Assembly (NCBI RefSeq): GCF_030052815.1 | Contig: NC_079510.1 | Span: 35,992,167 to 36,056,166, forward strand | DNA: 64,000 nucleotides | Reading direction: 5' to 3' | DNA from: Hevea brasiliensis | Lineage: Eukaryota; Streptophyta; Magnoliopsida; Malpighiales; Euphorbiaceae | Part shown: in pieces, positions 25,778-36,400 of the stretch | Layout: every line of letters starts with the position of its first letter | How positions within the stretch are numbered: position 1 is the first letter of the stretch | Notes under the pieces: model-generated | The model's input: only the letters and a program-made list of their open reading frames with translations | What the model was told of the DNA's origin: nothing | The model's database searches: none | Position numbers and translations under genes: made by a program

Positions 25778-27775
25778 GGACTATAAATTAGCCCTCTTGG
25801 GAGGCATCCCAAGTCCTTTTATTTTTATTTTGCTGATTTACTTTTACTTTCATTACTTTTGTTTTTATCTTGAATCTCCCAAAATTCAATTTTTGACATT
25901 TGTTAAATTTTGTCCCTTGTAGATGTATTTCAATGGAGGAAGGTTGGTGAACTGCTGGGGAGTGACCCTTAACCTGAAATTATGTTCTTTAAATCTCCTA
26001 CAAATTGATTGATTTTTGCTGCATAACCAGTGCAGGGTCTGCTATATGGTTTATGCAGAGAGGAAAAATGAAATCTGTAGCAAGGAAAGGTCTGCAGCAG
26101 ATGAATTATGTCCTTGGGTTGCTACCTGGTTTATGCAGAGCAAAAAAATGACATTCTGCAGCAAAGAGGGTGTCTGTAGTAGATGGCTTATGTTCTTAGT
26201 GAGGTTGGGTGTGTAAATTTTTAATATTTGTGCTTATAATGTTAATATGGTGGTAAGTGAGTCATTTTTTGCAGTTTTGAGCTTATTTGGGTTGTGGGAT
26301 TCAAGGTAGGTATGGTGCATTTTCTTGGCAAAACTTGGAGAGTTCATTTCATCATTTGTGAATAGATGCAACTTTATGCAGATTTTATTGAGTTTTAATG
26401 TGCTAAATGTTGATTTGCAGAATTTGAGTCAAAATGGCATAGTTCTCAAAGGTCTTTTATGTAGGATCCATTTCTACATGCTTGTGTGATGCATTTTTGA
26501 TGAACTTTGTATATATTGATGTGTTTTTGGTGAAAATTTCTCATAGTTTATGCTTCATAGAATTATATTTCCTCATTCTAGGGTATTTTTCACACTTGCA
26601 AATCATGTTCCATTGCAATCTTAATCTTGTTGAATTGTGCATAAGCAACTGCATAGCTTATGCAATCCTGCATAACCACAATTTTTGCCATTTTCATCCC
26701 TGTTGCAAAGTGCATGAGAAGAGTGCATAGCTTATGCAACTCTGCATAACCTCATTTTGTCAAATTTTATATCTGTCAAAACTTGCATAAGGTGAGTGCA
26801 TGACTTATGCACATTTGCATAACTTCAAATTCTGCATTTTCTCTCTCTGTCGAAGTCTGCATAAGGAGGGTGCATAACTTATGCACTTCCGCATGACCAA
26901 AAACTCTGAATCTCCAAACTTGCCGAGGGGTGCATAAGCAGAGTGCATAACTTATGCACTTCTGCATAACCAGAAACTCCAAAAATTCAAACCTGCCGAG
27001 GGGTGCATAAGCAGAGTGCATGACTTATGCACTTCTGCATGACCAGAAATCCGAAAATTCCAAACTTGCCGAGAGGTGCATAAGCAGAGTGCATAGCTTA
27101 TGCACTTCTGCATGACCTCACACTCTGAATCTCAAAACCCACCGAAGAGTGCATAAGCAGAGTGCATAGCTTATGCACAACTGCATAACCACCAACCCTA
27201 AACACCAAAAGCTGCCGAGACCTGCATAAGCGAAGTGCATAACCTATGCACTTCTGCATAACCACCTTCCACAAAAATCAGAACCCACCGAAACATGCAT
27301 AAGCAGAGTGCATAGCTTATGCACAACTGCATAACCACATTTTCCAAACACCAAAACCCACCAAAATGTGCATAAGGAGAGTGCATGACTTATGCACAAC
27401 TGCATGACCACCAACCCAAGATTTCAAAACTTGCCGAACAGTGCATAAGGACAGTGCATGACTTATGCACTTGTGCATGAGCTATTTCTCTGAAGTTCAA
27501 ATCATTCTGAAACATGTATAAAAGAGTGCACAGGTTATGCATAAATCACTTTTCACTTATGCAGTTTCTACACAAACCCGATTCAAATCAAATTTCTTTT
27601 CGGCAATTCTCTCTTCCCTCCTCCACCTCCCGATATCCCTGCTCACCCCTTTTCCCCCACGACCTCAATTCTGGCATACCCTTTTTCTCCACTCGCATTC
27701 TCGTCGGATAAACCCTAACTTCTCCCTGCATTCTCATTTCCGCCCTCACCTCCTCCATCTTCACTATCAAGAACC
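25778..27775 (+). other. Athila spacer between pol and the downstream ORF
   Basis: This 2-kb non-coding spacer has a first part with irregular tatggtttatgcagag / ctgcagca repeats (26020-26190) and a second part formed by the 73-bp tandem array (26638-27540). From 27590 the sequence becomes C/T-rich and leads into the ATG at 27776. Short open frames on either strand within the array arise from the repeat. Confidence 0.75.
26638..27540. repeat. 73-bp tandem repeat with internal palindromes (12 units plus a partial one)
   Basis: Units start with TGCAT(A/G)A(G) at 26638, 26711, 26784, 26858, 26931, 27004, 27077, 27150, 27223, 27296, 27369, 27442 and a degenerate 27515. Spacing is 73 bp throughout except one step of 74. 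Each unit contains an inverted repeat TGCATAAGC-N10-GCTTATGCA, or a close variant, and an inner GTGCATA-GCT-TATGCAC palindrome. A third TGCATAACC and a variable 25-30-bp stretch ending in a (c)tgccga/cccaccga motif follow. The palindromic half is conserved while the other half varies more. Confidence 0.93.
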
Positions 27776-29357
27776 ATGGAGTCGCCTCCCCATTCCCGTC
27801 CAGCTTCTCCTCTCGAGGTCTCGCCATTGTCAACGATACCTCCCAATCCCGATTCCCCTCCACAAGCAACACCCCCACCACCTCCCACAACCACGTACAA
27901 ACGAAAAATCCGGTCGAAATCTGTGCGACCCATGTCCTCTGCCCCTCCTCTATCCAAACGCAAAGAACCACCCACCCCATTGTCGGAACCACCACCCAAA
28001 AAGCCAAAAACTCCAGCCTCCACACCCTCTTCCAGCAAAAAGTCAATTTCAGTAGCTTCACAGGTATCAAAGCTACCTTGGCCTCTTCCTGATACAATTC
28101 AAAAGGCAGCTTTTAAGAGACTCAAGGATAGGAGGGTACAACCCACTAGGTATATTTCTGCCGATTCTCTACAATCTCTTGGTTTATTTGACAATGTAGT
28201 TGCATATCTTGATGGTATGGGTTGGATGGAATTTGTGCATAAGCAGGAGATAGTTTATCCAACTCTAGTTTTGGAGTTTATTTCTTCATTCTCTGCTACC
28301 CTCAAATTGCATGATGTAGACCATAAGCCAATTATGAAATTTAGATGTTTGGGGCAAACTAGAGAGCTGTCATTGGACCAATTTCATAGCATTTTTGGTT
28401 TTGCAATTGATGGGTTATTTCGGGTGCCACATACTGGATTAGAGGTAGCCAACAAGGGTATTTGGAATGCTGCCCAATTTTGGAGAATTATCATAAACCA
28501 ACCCCAAACTTTCTCTACTGGAAGATCAAAAACCTCCCAAATACTTGACCCTGCACTTAGGCTTATTCATAGGCTGATTGCTAGCACCATATTGGGCAGA
28601 GGGACTAGTTCTGGTGCTGTGGGGAAATATGAATTATTTATGTTATGGTGTGCATTTCACAAGGTCAAGGTTTCTCCTGGTTATTTCTTTTGTGAGCATG
28701 TGTTGCATATTGCCACAAAATCCATAGGTGACATTGTCTTGGGTGGGCTCATAACAGTTATAGCCAAGCATTTTGGTTTTAGTCCTGAAGAGCACCAAAT
28801 ACCAGCACTTGTGGACACCTTATATTTTGATACTGCACACCTATCTAAAACAGGGTTCAATTTTTGATATTGCACAACCAGCAGCAGAAACTGTACCCAC
28901 TGCACAACCAGAAGCCTAACCTTTCCCATCAGCCCCACAGCACTCTACTGACACTACCCCACCCCCTCAGCCTGCACAGGACACCCCAGCAGCCTCTGCT
29001 CAACCTATACCTCCTACAGCTGAACCTTCCTCATCCACAGCCCCTCCTGCATTCAACACTAAAGCCTTATTCACCTATCTTGAAAGGCTTAGTGATGATA
29101 TATACTTTGTGGATAGGAAGCTTGACACTGGTCTTGATACACTCAAGGATCGTCATGATCACCTATTTGACCTTGTCATGGAAACCAGGGACAAGCAAAA
29201 AGAATTGAAAGAGATGGTGAAGCAACTCATGATCTTTCTGGGCATGCCACCCCCACCTCCATCACCTCCTCCAGCACCATCATTTCGACAGCAGGCAGCA
29301 GCCACCAGCCCCTTAGCAATATCCTTGGACAAGGGCAAAACAATAGAACTAGATTAG
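27776..29357 (+). pseudogene. Athila downstream ORF (ATHILA ORF-1 type, envelope position)
   Basis: The ATG at 27776 opens 363 codons. The first 100 residues are rich in Pro, Ser and Lys (MESPPHSRPASPLEVSPL; basic KRKIRSKS). A globular part follows, with RYISADSLQSLGLFDNVVAY, TLVLEFISSFSATL, LSLDQFHSIFGFAI and GKYELFMLWCAFHK, matching the ATHILA ORF-1 family found in the position of env. An extra T near 28863 causes a stop. The next frame continues (AQPAAETVPTAQPEA, then TAA), and a coiled-coil-like segment with a Pro tail reads to 29357. No signal peptide or clear membrane anchor is visible. The function of this family is unknown; calling it an envelope would be a guess. Confidence 0.85.
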
Positions 29358-31516
29358 TTTTTGTTTTACTTTTGTTCCAACTTGTAGGACTTTTCCTTTG
29401 TAAATATGTTCCAACATTTATAGTTTGTTTTGAATTATGTTTGTTTGTTTTGAATTAGTTTGTTTTAAATTCTGTTTTTCTTGAAGTTTCATTGGATAGC
29501 TATTACATTAGTTTTCTTTGATTTTCATTGCACTTATTGCCCTTCTGTACATATTTGCTCATACTCTGTATATATTTCAATGCTTCTACTGCTGGTTGTA
29601 CATTTCCCCTTGCTAATCATCATGCAGCAGCTTATGCATAACTGCACAGGCTGTATTCCCCTTATGTAAATGTCCTGCATAGCCTATGCAACCCATATTG
29701 CCACTCATGCAGAACCACACGGCTTATGCACCCTACTTATGCACATGTTCTGGACAGCACTTAACTCTGCAAAACCTGTGCAGCTTCTTATGCATCCCTT
29801 TATATCTTGAATTCTCCTCTGCCCCATACCAGGTAACTCTTTCTTTTTGCTCTTATTCTTTACAATTCCTGGTAATTACTATTTGCTTTGACTTTTGATA
29901 ATGCACTACTTGAGACATTGAGGACAATGTCCAATTTTGAGTTTGGGGGTGCACATTTTGATTTTTGGCTTTATTTTTTCACATTTTGAGTATAGGAGCA
30001 TCTCATCCCATTCCATTTACATATATTGTAAATATTTTACATATACATCCATACATACACACATTACACATTTACATACACATTATACATCACATTGCAC
30101 ACATTGCATACAAATAGACTTCCTCCATTTAGTTAATGCATTACTCATTTTTAGGAATCATGCATCATGCATTAAATTCTTTTACCAAATCCCTTGAGTA
30201 TTGAAAAGTTGCCTATGAGAGTGATTTGACTTACCTTTAGTTGGGTTTGTGGATTGAAAGTTTCCTAAGAGGTGCAAAGTTTTGAAGTGTTATCCCTTGC
30301 CTATATCTTCTTAGCCAAAAAGCCACCCAACTAGTCATTTGGAGATGGAAGTGTTTAGAGGGAGTTATTGGATATAAGGTAGTCAAATGATGTCTCACCA
30401 ATCCTAGAACAAATTTTCTAAACCTTTCAAGGCGAAATACCAGCTTATACTTGAAAAGAGAGATGATTAGGCATTCTTTGATTTAAACCTTCTCATTTTA
30501 AACCTTTGGCCTTTTTCCTAATTAAAATTAACCCTTGCAAACCCCTTTGAACCTTTTTATTCCTAATTTTTCTTAAAACCCTTATTGTTACCTAGCCAAT
30601 GAACCAAACACTCCAACCCTTTTCATGAGAATAATATTGAATATTAGGTACACTTTCTAAAAAATAATAATAAAAATAAAAATAAAAAAAATAAAAAAAA
30701 TATACAATAAAAGGAAGAAGAAGTGCTTGTCATATTGTAAAAGTGCTAGTATATGTGCTTTTCACTATTGCCATTCAAAATGAAAGAAATCCACCCAAAT
30801 TATTAAAAGAAATGAGTTTGGGGGTGGCACTTTTAGGGACAATCAACAAAAGAAAATGCAAAATACAAGTTTAAAGTATCAAAATGTCCCTCCATTTTTA
30901 TGTGCTTTGCTAGCACTTGACAATTCTCATTGTGTACTTCTCTCCTCCATATATATATATATAAAAAAAATTATAATAAAATAAGAAGTGTACCTTATGT
31001 TGTTAAGATTGGAAATATTCTCATGCTTTGAATCATTTTTACCCATTTTTCTTCTTAGCCTCATTTTTGAACCCCATGGCCCCATTACATCCCTAAAAAG
31101 ACCTTTGATCTCTTGATAGTATTTGCTATATTAGTGAAGATAGGAGTAGGGAATTTGCCTATGGGATTGGAAAATTATCTATTCATTCATTTAATTCCAT
31201 CATTCTATATAGAGACACTTTGACTATTGATTGTTCTAGAATTCCTTTTGAGCATGACTCTCTCTTTTGATTGGTTGGTTTGGGGATTTTGAATGATAAT
31301 TGACTTGATGGCTTAGCGGTGAAAGCTTGGATAAGCATTAGATTCTTTGCATTTTGAAGGATGGGTATATGGATTGTTGGATGGCTAAAGGTGTGTTAAG
31401 TTACTTTAATAGGTGATTTTCATAGCTCTTTGGATAAGGCACCCCTAAAAAAATTTTTTGCATCACATTCTAAAGTTTGCTTGAGGACAAGCAAAAGCTT
31501 GAGTTTGGGGGTATTT
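29358..31516 (+). other. Athila 3' untranslated region with polypurine tract
   Basis: Non-coding. More scattered TGCATAA/TTATGCA motifs occur at about 29630-29800. The motif GAGTTTGGGGGT occurs three times: near 29939, near 30810 and at about 31501-31512, the last lying directly before the 3' LTR where the polypurine tract should be. TTGAGGACAA precedes the first and the third. Simple (AAT)- and (TA)-rich stretches are at about 30658-30705 and 30950-30985. Confidence 0.75.
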
Positions 31517-33132
31517 GATGCATACATTTTGCATAGTCATTTAGGTCTAATTTCATAGCTATTTTATTCTATTATTAGTTATTTTTAGCTAATTTCATTA
31601 GTTAATTAGTTAGTTTTCCATAATTGTCGATTTTGGATTAATTTGTATCTTTTACTTTGTTTTGTAGGAAAAATGGTGTTTTTGAAGGACTGAAGAGAAA
31701 TTTTGCCATTGAGGAGTGACTTCTACAGCCAAAGATGTCAAAAACAAGTTTTCAAGCTGAAATATGCATTGACCAAATTGTGCATAACTTGCCGCATAAG
31801 CTATGCAGATCTGCATAAGGAGAAAAATCACTGTTCCAATACCTGCCGAAATGTGCATAAGGAGACTGCATAACTTATGCACATTCTCGCCTCCCTTATG
31901 CACCTTCACGGAATTGTGCATAGCCTATGCACCAAGTCATGCAGTTTCGCATAAGTGAACCAGATCAGTGAAAATCGCATAAGGGATCGATAACTTATGC
32001 AGTCCACTTATGCAGTCCCATAAAGAGTTCATTAATGAGCTGGCAGAAGATTCCCTCAGATAATTCCTCCTAGAACATACCATTTTAGGGCTCCATGTCA
32101 GAAAAATGCTATAAATAGTCTCATTTTCCCATTTTAGAAAGAGTGACAAGGAGTAAAAGGAAAGGAGACGGGAGGCAGAATTTGAGGAGTCACTTTCACC
32201 TTCCACACCATTTTCAACCAAGATTTGCAGATTTCTTTCTTCCCTTATATTTTTCTACATTTCTAGTGTTTAATTTCTTATTCCTTAGCTTAGATTAAAG
32301 CTTTATTTCCATTTAAACTCAATATATCTTGAAAGCATTATGGATAGTGAGTAGTTTACCTTTGATTCTGGAGTAAGGGTTGTAATATTTGAGATATTTT
32401 GTGGATTTTGATTGGGTAATCCATATTTTGTGGTCTTAATGAGTTTTATTCATTTCTTGTGTGCTTAATGACATGCTTAGTGTAGGATCCCATTAAGTGA
32501 TGTTCTTAATCCATGGTTGAAGCAATCAAAGGAGAAGGCCTTGTGATAGATAATCAAGAAATTGGACTTAATTAACTTAGACCTAGAAATAGGCTAAGGA
32601 TTAAGAGGATTCACAGATTAATTAAAGAACTTAATGGGTCTTAATTAATTCTAACTCCACGAAAGTAGGATTAGTTTGATTAAGGCACTCTTTATCTCAC
32701 TCGAAAGGGAATTCAAAGGATTTAAGAATTAATCTCCTTAAAACCCATAAGTTTCATAAGATTGGATAACCAATTTAAAATCCCAAAATAGCTCGAATAT
32801 GAAATCCCAAACTCCGGAATCGCCTTTTTACCATTGTTAATTTCTAATCAAATTTAATTACTTGCCATTTTGAATATTGCCATATTTGAACTTGCTTATT
32901 TCAATTTGATGCAATTTTAGTTTAATTAATACATTGTTGAATAGATTATTAATTTTGCATACATAGATTTCACATTCTCAATACCCATTAATTCATTACT
33001 TTAATTTCAAAAATATTTCAATTTACTCAACTTTTTATATCAAAAATTCAATCATTAACACAACTCCTCGTGGGAATGATATCTTTTCTATACTACTTGT
33101 ACGACCCGTGCACTTGCGGTAGGGACGCATCA
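31517..33132 (+). repeat. 3' LTR of the Athila element
   Basis: 1616 bp, starting TGATGCATAC and ending GACGCATCA, followed by the target duplication ACCGC. Differences from the 5' LTR are scattered single bases plus small changes in the motif-rich segment (about 31960-32010). Confidence 0.95.
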
Positions 33133-33345
33133 ACCGCCATTATCTTCTTTAAGTCATCATATTTCAAAAACATAAAATTTAGATGAGAATCTTATCCAAG
33201 TACAACAAGCATATCAATTGAAAGTTATCAAAACCACCTCACATAACAAACAATGAGGACTACAAGTAAAAGCACCTTGGATTAACAGAGCTTCCCAAGG
33301 ATTTGACATTTTGTTCATATCAACAAAGGTAACCGCATTTTGTAT
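33133..33345 (-). pseudogene. MORC-like: MORC relic, exon 5 and the first 14 bp of exon 6
   Basis: Exon 5 (33345-33276, 70 bp) follows the acceptor CTTAG and codes for IQNAVTFVDMNKMSNPWEAL then LIQ; its donor is G|GTGCTT. Exon 6 starts at 33146 after TTAAAG with AA GAT AAT GGC GGT, giving E-D-N-G-G across the junction. At 33133-33137 it runs into the target duplication ACCGC (plus strand) and the Athila 3' LTR. The rest of the exon is found 14.6 kb away at 18501. Confidence 0.87.
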
Positions 33346-33494
33346 CTAAGCCCACAAGAGCAGTGTTAAAGCATTATTACATGAAACCTTCATTGGAATC
33401 AGAATCTAACTAGAAATCATTGTACATCAGGAGATGGACACCTACAAACAAGAATTCTATATAAGCTCCAATTCCTTTTCTAATTTCTTTCTTT

Positions 33495-36400
33495 ACGTAA
33501 CGTAACGGCCGTTATTTACAGATTTTAAAGTTGGCCGTTACCTGTTAGGCCGTTATTTATGGGCCTATTTTGATTTGCAAAATAACGACTGTTACCATTG
33601 TTAAATAATGGTAATGGCTATTAAATAACTGTAACGGCCATTACCAATGTGGCAGAATTTATGGGCTGGTAGAGGGCAAAAATTACATGATTTTATCAGT
33701 CCAAAACAGTCCAAAAACTACCTAATTTTAGTCCAAAATAGCATAGAATAATTCAGAGTAATAATTCAGTCCAAAATCACTTTTTTTACTTTCAAATAAC
33801 GCTTCATTCTCTAGTCTCCACCTTCATAACTCATTTTCTCTTACTTGGAAACAAAAGATAGCAGTGAGCAGCTCCCTATTGAGTGTTCTAAATTTGTTCT
33901 TGCAAACAGAAGGCCTTAACATTCTCTATTCTCTACTCTACTACAAATTCTATAACCTTGCAAGTTGCAACGTCTTAAAAATGTGAGTGTTCTTTATTTT
34001 TTTGGTATTTATGTCAATTATTTACTGATTTTTTTCTTTTTCTTTTTACATATTTATTGTTGAAAATTGTTGTTAATGTTAGATTTATTATTAAACTTAT
34101 AGTTTATGTGTATTTTTTCTAATGTTGAATTATTTTTCCAAAAAACAAGTATATAATTGTTATTTGTTGCTTCTTGAAACATTTTTAGAATTAATTTTAT
34201 TAAAATAATTATTAATTACAAAATAACATCAAATACAATTTTAATTTTTTAGATATTTCCTATTTACTAAAACTAAGTATAAGTGCAGATGTTGAAAAAG
34301 TTTACATTGCTTTTCACAAATTTAATTGTAAGTTAAAACTTTAGAGTTTAAATTTAAATTAAATACTTGTTTAAATTTAGTTTTAATTACTTATTTGATT
34401 TTTTCAAAATTGTTTTTGATGTTAGATTTGTTGTTAAATTTATAGTTTGAAGCATTAGTTTGCTCGATCTATAGGTCTATGCGTATTTGTTTTAATGTTG
34501 ATATATTTTTCTAAAAAATATGTTTAGAATTGTTGTTTGTTACTTCTTGAAAAAAAATTTAGAATCAATTTTATTAAAATAATTGTTAATTACAAAATAA
34601 CATCATATAAAATTTTAATTTTCTTGATATTTGCTATTTGCTAAAACTAAGTATAAGTGTAGATATTGTAAAAGTTTACATTACTTTTCATAAATTTAAT
34701 TGTAAGTTTAAACTTTAAGGTTTAAATTTAAATTGAACACTTGTTTAAATTTAGTTGTTGTTATAATTTTCTCAACAGTGAAAATGCCTCAAGGAAATAG
34801 CAGTACTGGTAAACCAAGCGATGACATTGGATGGAGGTTTGCTACTCCGCCAGGAAAAAAAGGAAAAATGATTTGCAATTTTTGTGATAAAAAAAATAAT
34901 AGGAGGAATAACTAGATTGAAATTACACTTGGCTAATATGCCTAGTCAAGTTGCTGGTTGTAAAAAAGTATCATCAGAAGTAAGGAAAGACATGCATGCT
35001 ATGTTGAAGGATTTTGAAGTTGCTAAAAGGGATAAAGAAAAGAGAGAAAGAGAATTAGAAGAAGAAATAATGAATATGAACTGGGTGGATGATGATGATG
35101 AGGAGGAAGAGGAAATAGAATTAGAAATGGCAAGATGAGAAAGTATGAGACAATTTGATGAAGACAAATTTCGAAGGAGAGCTGGTGGCTGTTATGAAGG
35201 TGGTGGTAGTAGTCACCAATCCCAAGGATTAGGTCGGTCAGCCACTATTCGTGAAAGGGGTAGAGAAGCCACAAGACATACATCAATACCGGCTGAACGA
35301 CTGGCTGCTGCTGAAATTGAGTTAGAGAAGAGTAGAGCTCAATCGAAGCAGCCAAAATTAAATACTAAATGGCTAAAGATACAAAAGGAAAAATTGCTTA
35401 AAGCTTTTGGAAATTTTATAGTCCATAACAGATTGCCTTTTAATATTATGGAGTCACTTTGGACTCAGCCACTTTTGAGAACAACTGCTGAAGTTGGGCC
35501 GAAAATATCACCCCCAAGTGCCTATGAGATTTTCGAGGTATTTCTGAAAAATGAATACAATGAAATAAAAAAATTTATTGCTTCATTTGAGGGGAAATGG
35601 AAAGAAAGTGAAGTTACCATCATGTGTGATGGTTGGAGTGGACCAACTCGAATGAGCATAATTAATTTTCTTATGTATTCAAATCATGGCATAGTGTTCC
35701 ACAAGTCTATTGATGCATCAAATGTGGAACGTAAAGTGTAGAGTATTATTTCAAAATTATGAAAGAAGTAGTTGAAGAAATCAGCCCAGAAAAGGTTATT
35801 CAAGTGGTGACAGATAATGAGGCTGCCATCAAAGCTGATGGAAAGAAATTAATGGAAAAATTTCCTAACTTGTATTGGACAGCTTGTGCAGCTCATTGCA
35901 TTGACCTAATTTTAAAAGATTTTGGGAAGAGAAAAAGCATTAAGAAAGTTATTAAATAAGCCAAAGTTTTCAATCAATTCATTTACAATCATAATTGGGT
36001 GGTAAATTATATGAAGAAATTTACAAATAATAGAGATATTATTCGCCCCAGCATTACACAATTTGCTACAAATTTCATTGCTTTGGAGTCTATTATTCGA
36101 TGTAGGATGGGGTTGAGAAATATGTTTGAATAAAAGCAATGGATAGCAAGTAGGTTTGGTCAGGCTACTAGTGGACCTCTTTATGAAGCAAGGAACATTG
36201 TTCTTGGCTTGGGTAATGAGGGAAGAAATTTTTGGGAGAAAGTCCAAGAAATAATAAAAATTCAAGAGCCTTTACTTAAAGTTCTGAAATTATTAGATGG
36301 TGATGAGAAGCCAACTATGGGTTTTGTATTTGAGGCAATTGAAAGAGCAAAGTTAGCAATCAAAGCTAATGCCATAAGCTATATAGAGTATTGGAAAATC

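Larger units (their letters stand above)
18497..33137 (+). mobile_element. Complete Athila-type Ty3/gypsy LTR retrotransposon with 5-bp target duplication
   Basis: The element proper is 18502-33132 (14.6 kb), flanked by ACCGC at 18497-18501 and 33133-33137. LTRs are 18502-20118 and 31517-33132, both starting TGATGCATAC and ending GACGCATCA. The primer site TGGCGCCGTT (20125-20134) matches the tRNA-Asp 3' end used by Athila elements. The order is gag, protease, RT, RNase H and integrase, then a separate downstream ORF (27776 on), which is the Athila layout. By eye the LTRs differ at roughly 23-25 positions over 1.6 kb. Gag-pol carries two TAG stops and a frameshift, so it is probably non-autonomous. 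It lies in exon 6 of the MORC relic. Confidence 0.96.

Noticed and set aside
26776..27386. Minus-strand open frames in the 73-bp array with repeated Met-His-Lys-Leu-Cys-type wording
   Set aside because: The wording follows from the TGCATAA repeat itself. The 73-bp unit is not a multiple of three, so the frames change from unit to unit.
26638..27540. CRISPR-like array
   Set aside because: The context is a plant retrotransposon; whole units are related, without unique spacers, and no cas genes are present.
27588..28097. 169-codon minus-strand ORF
   Set aside because: It is the antisense shadow of the Pro/Ser-rich start of the ATHILA ORF-1-type frame on the plus strand.
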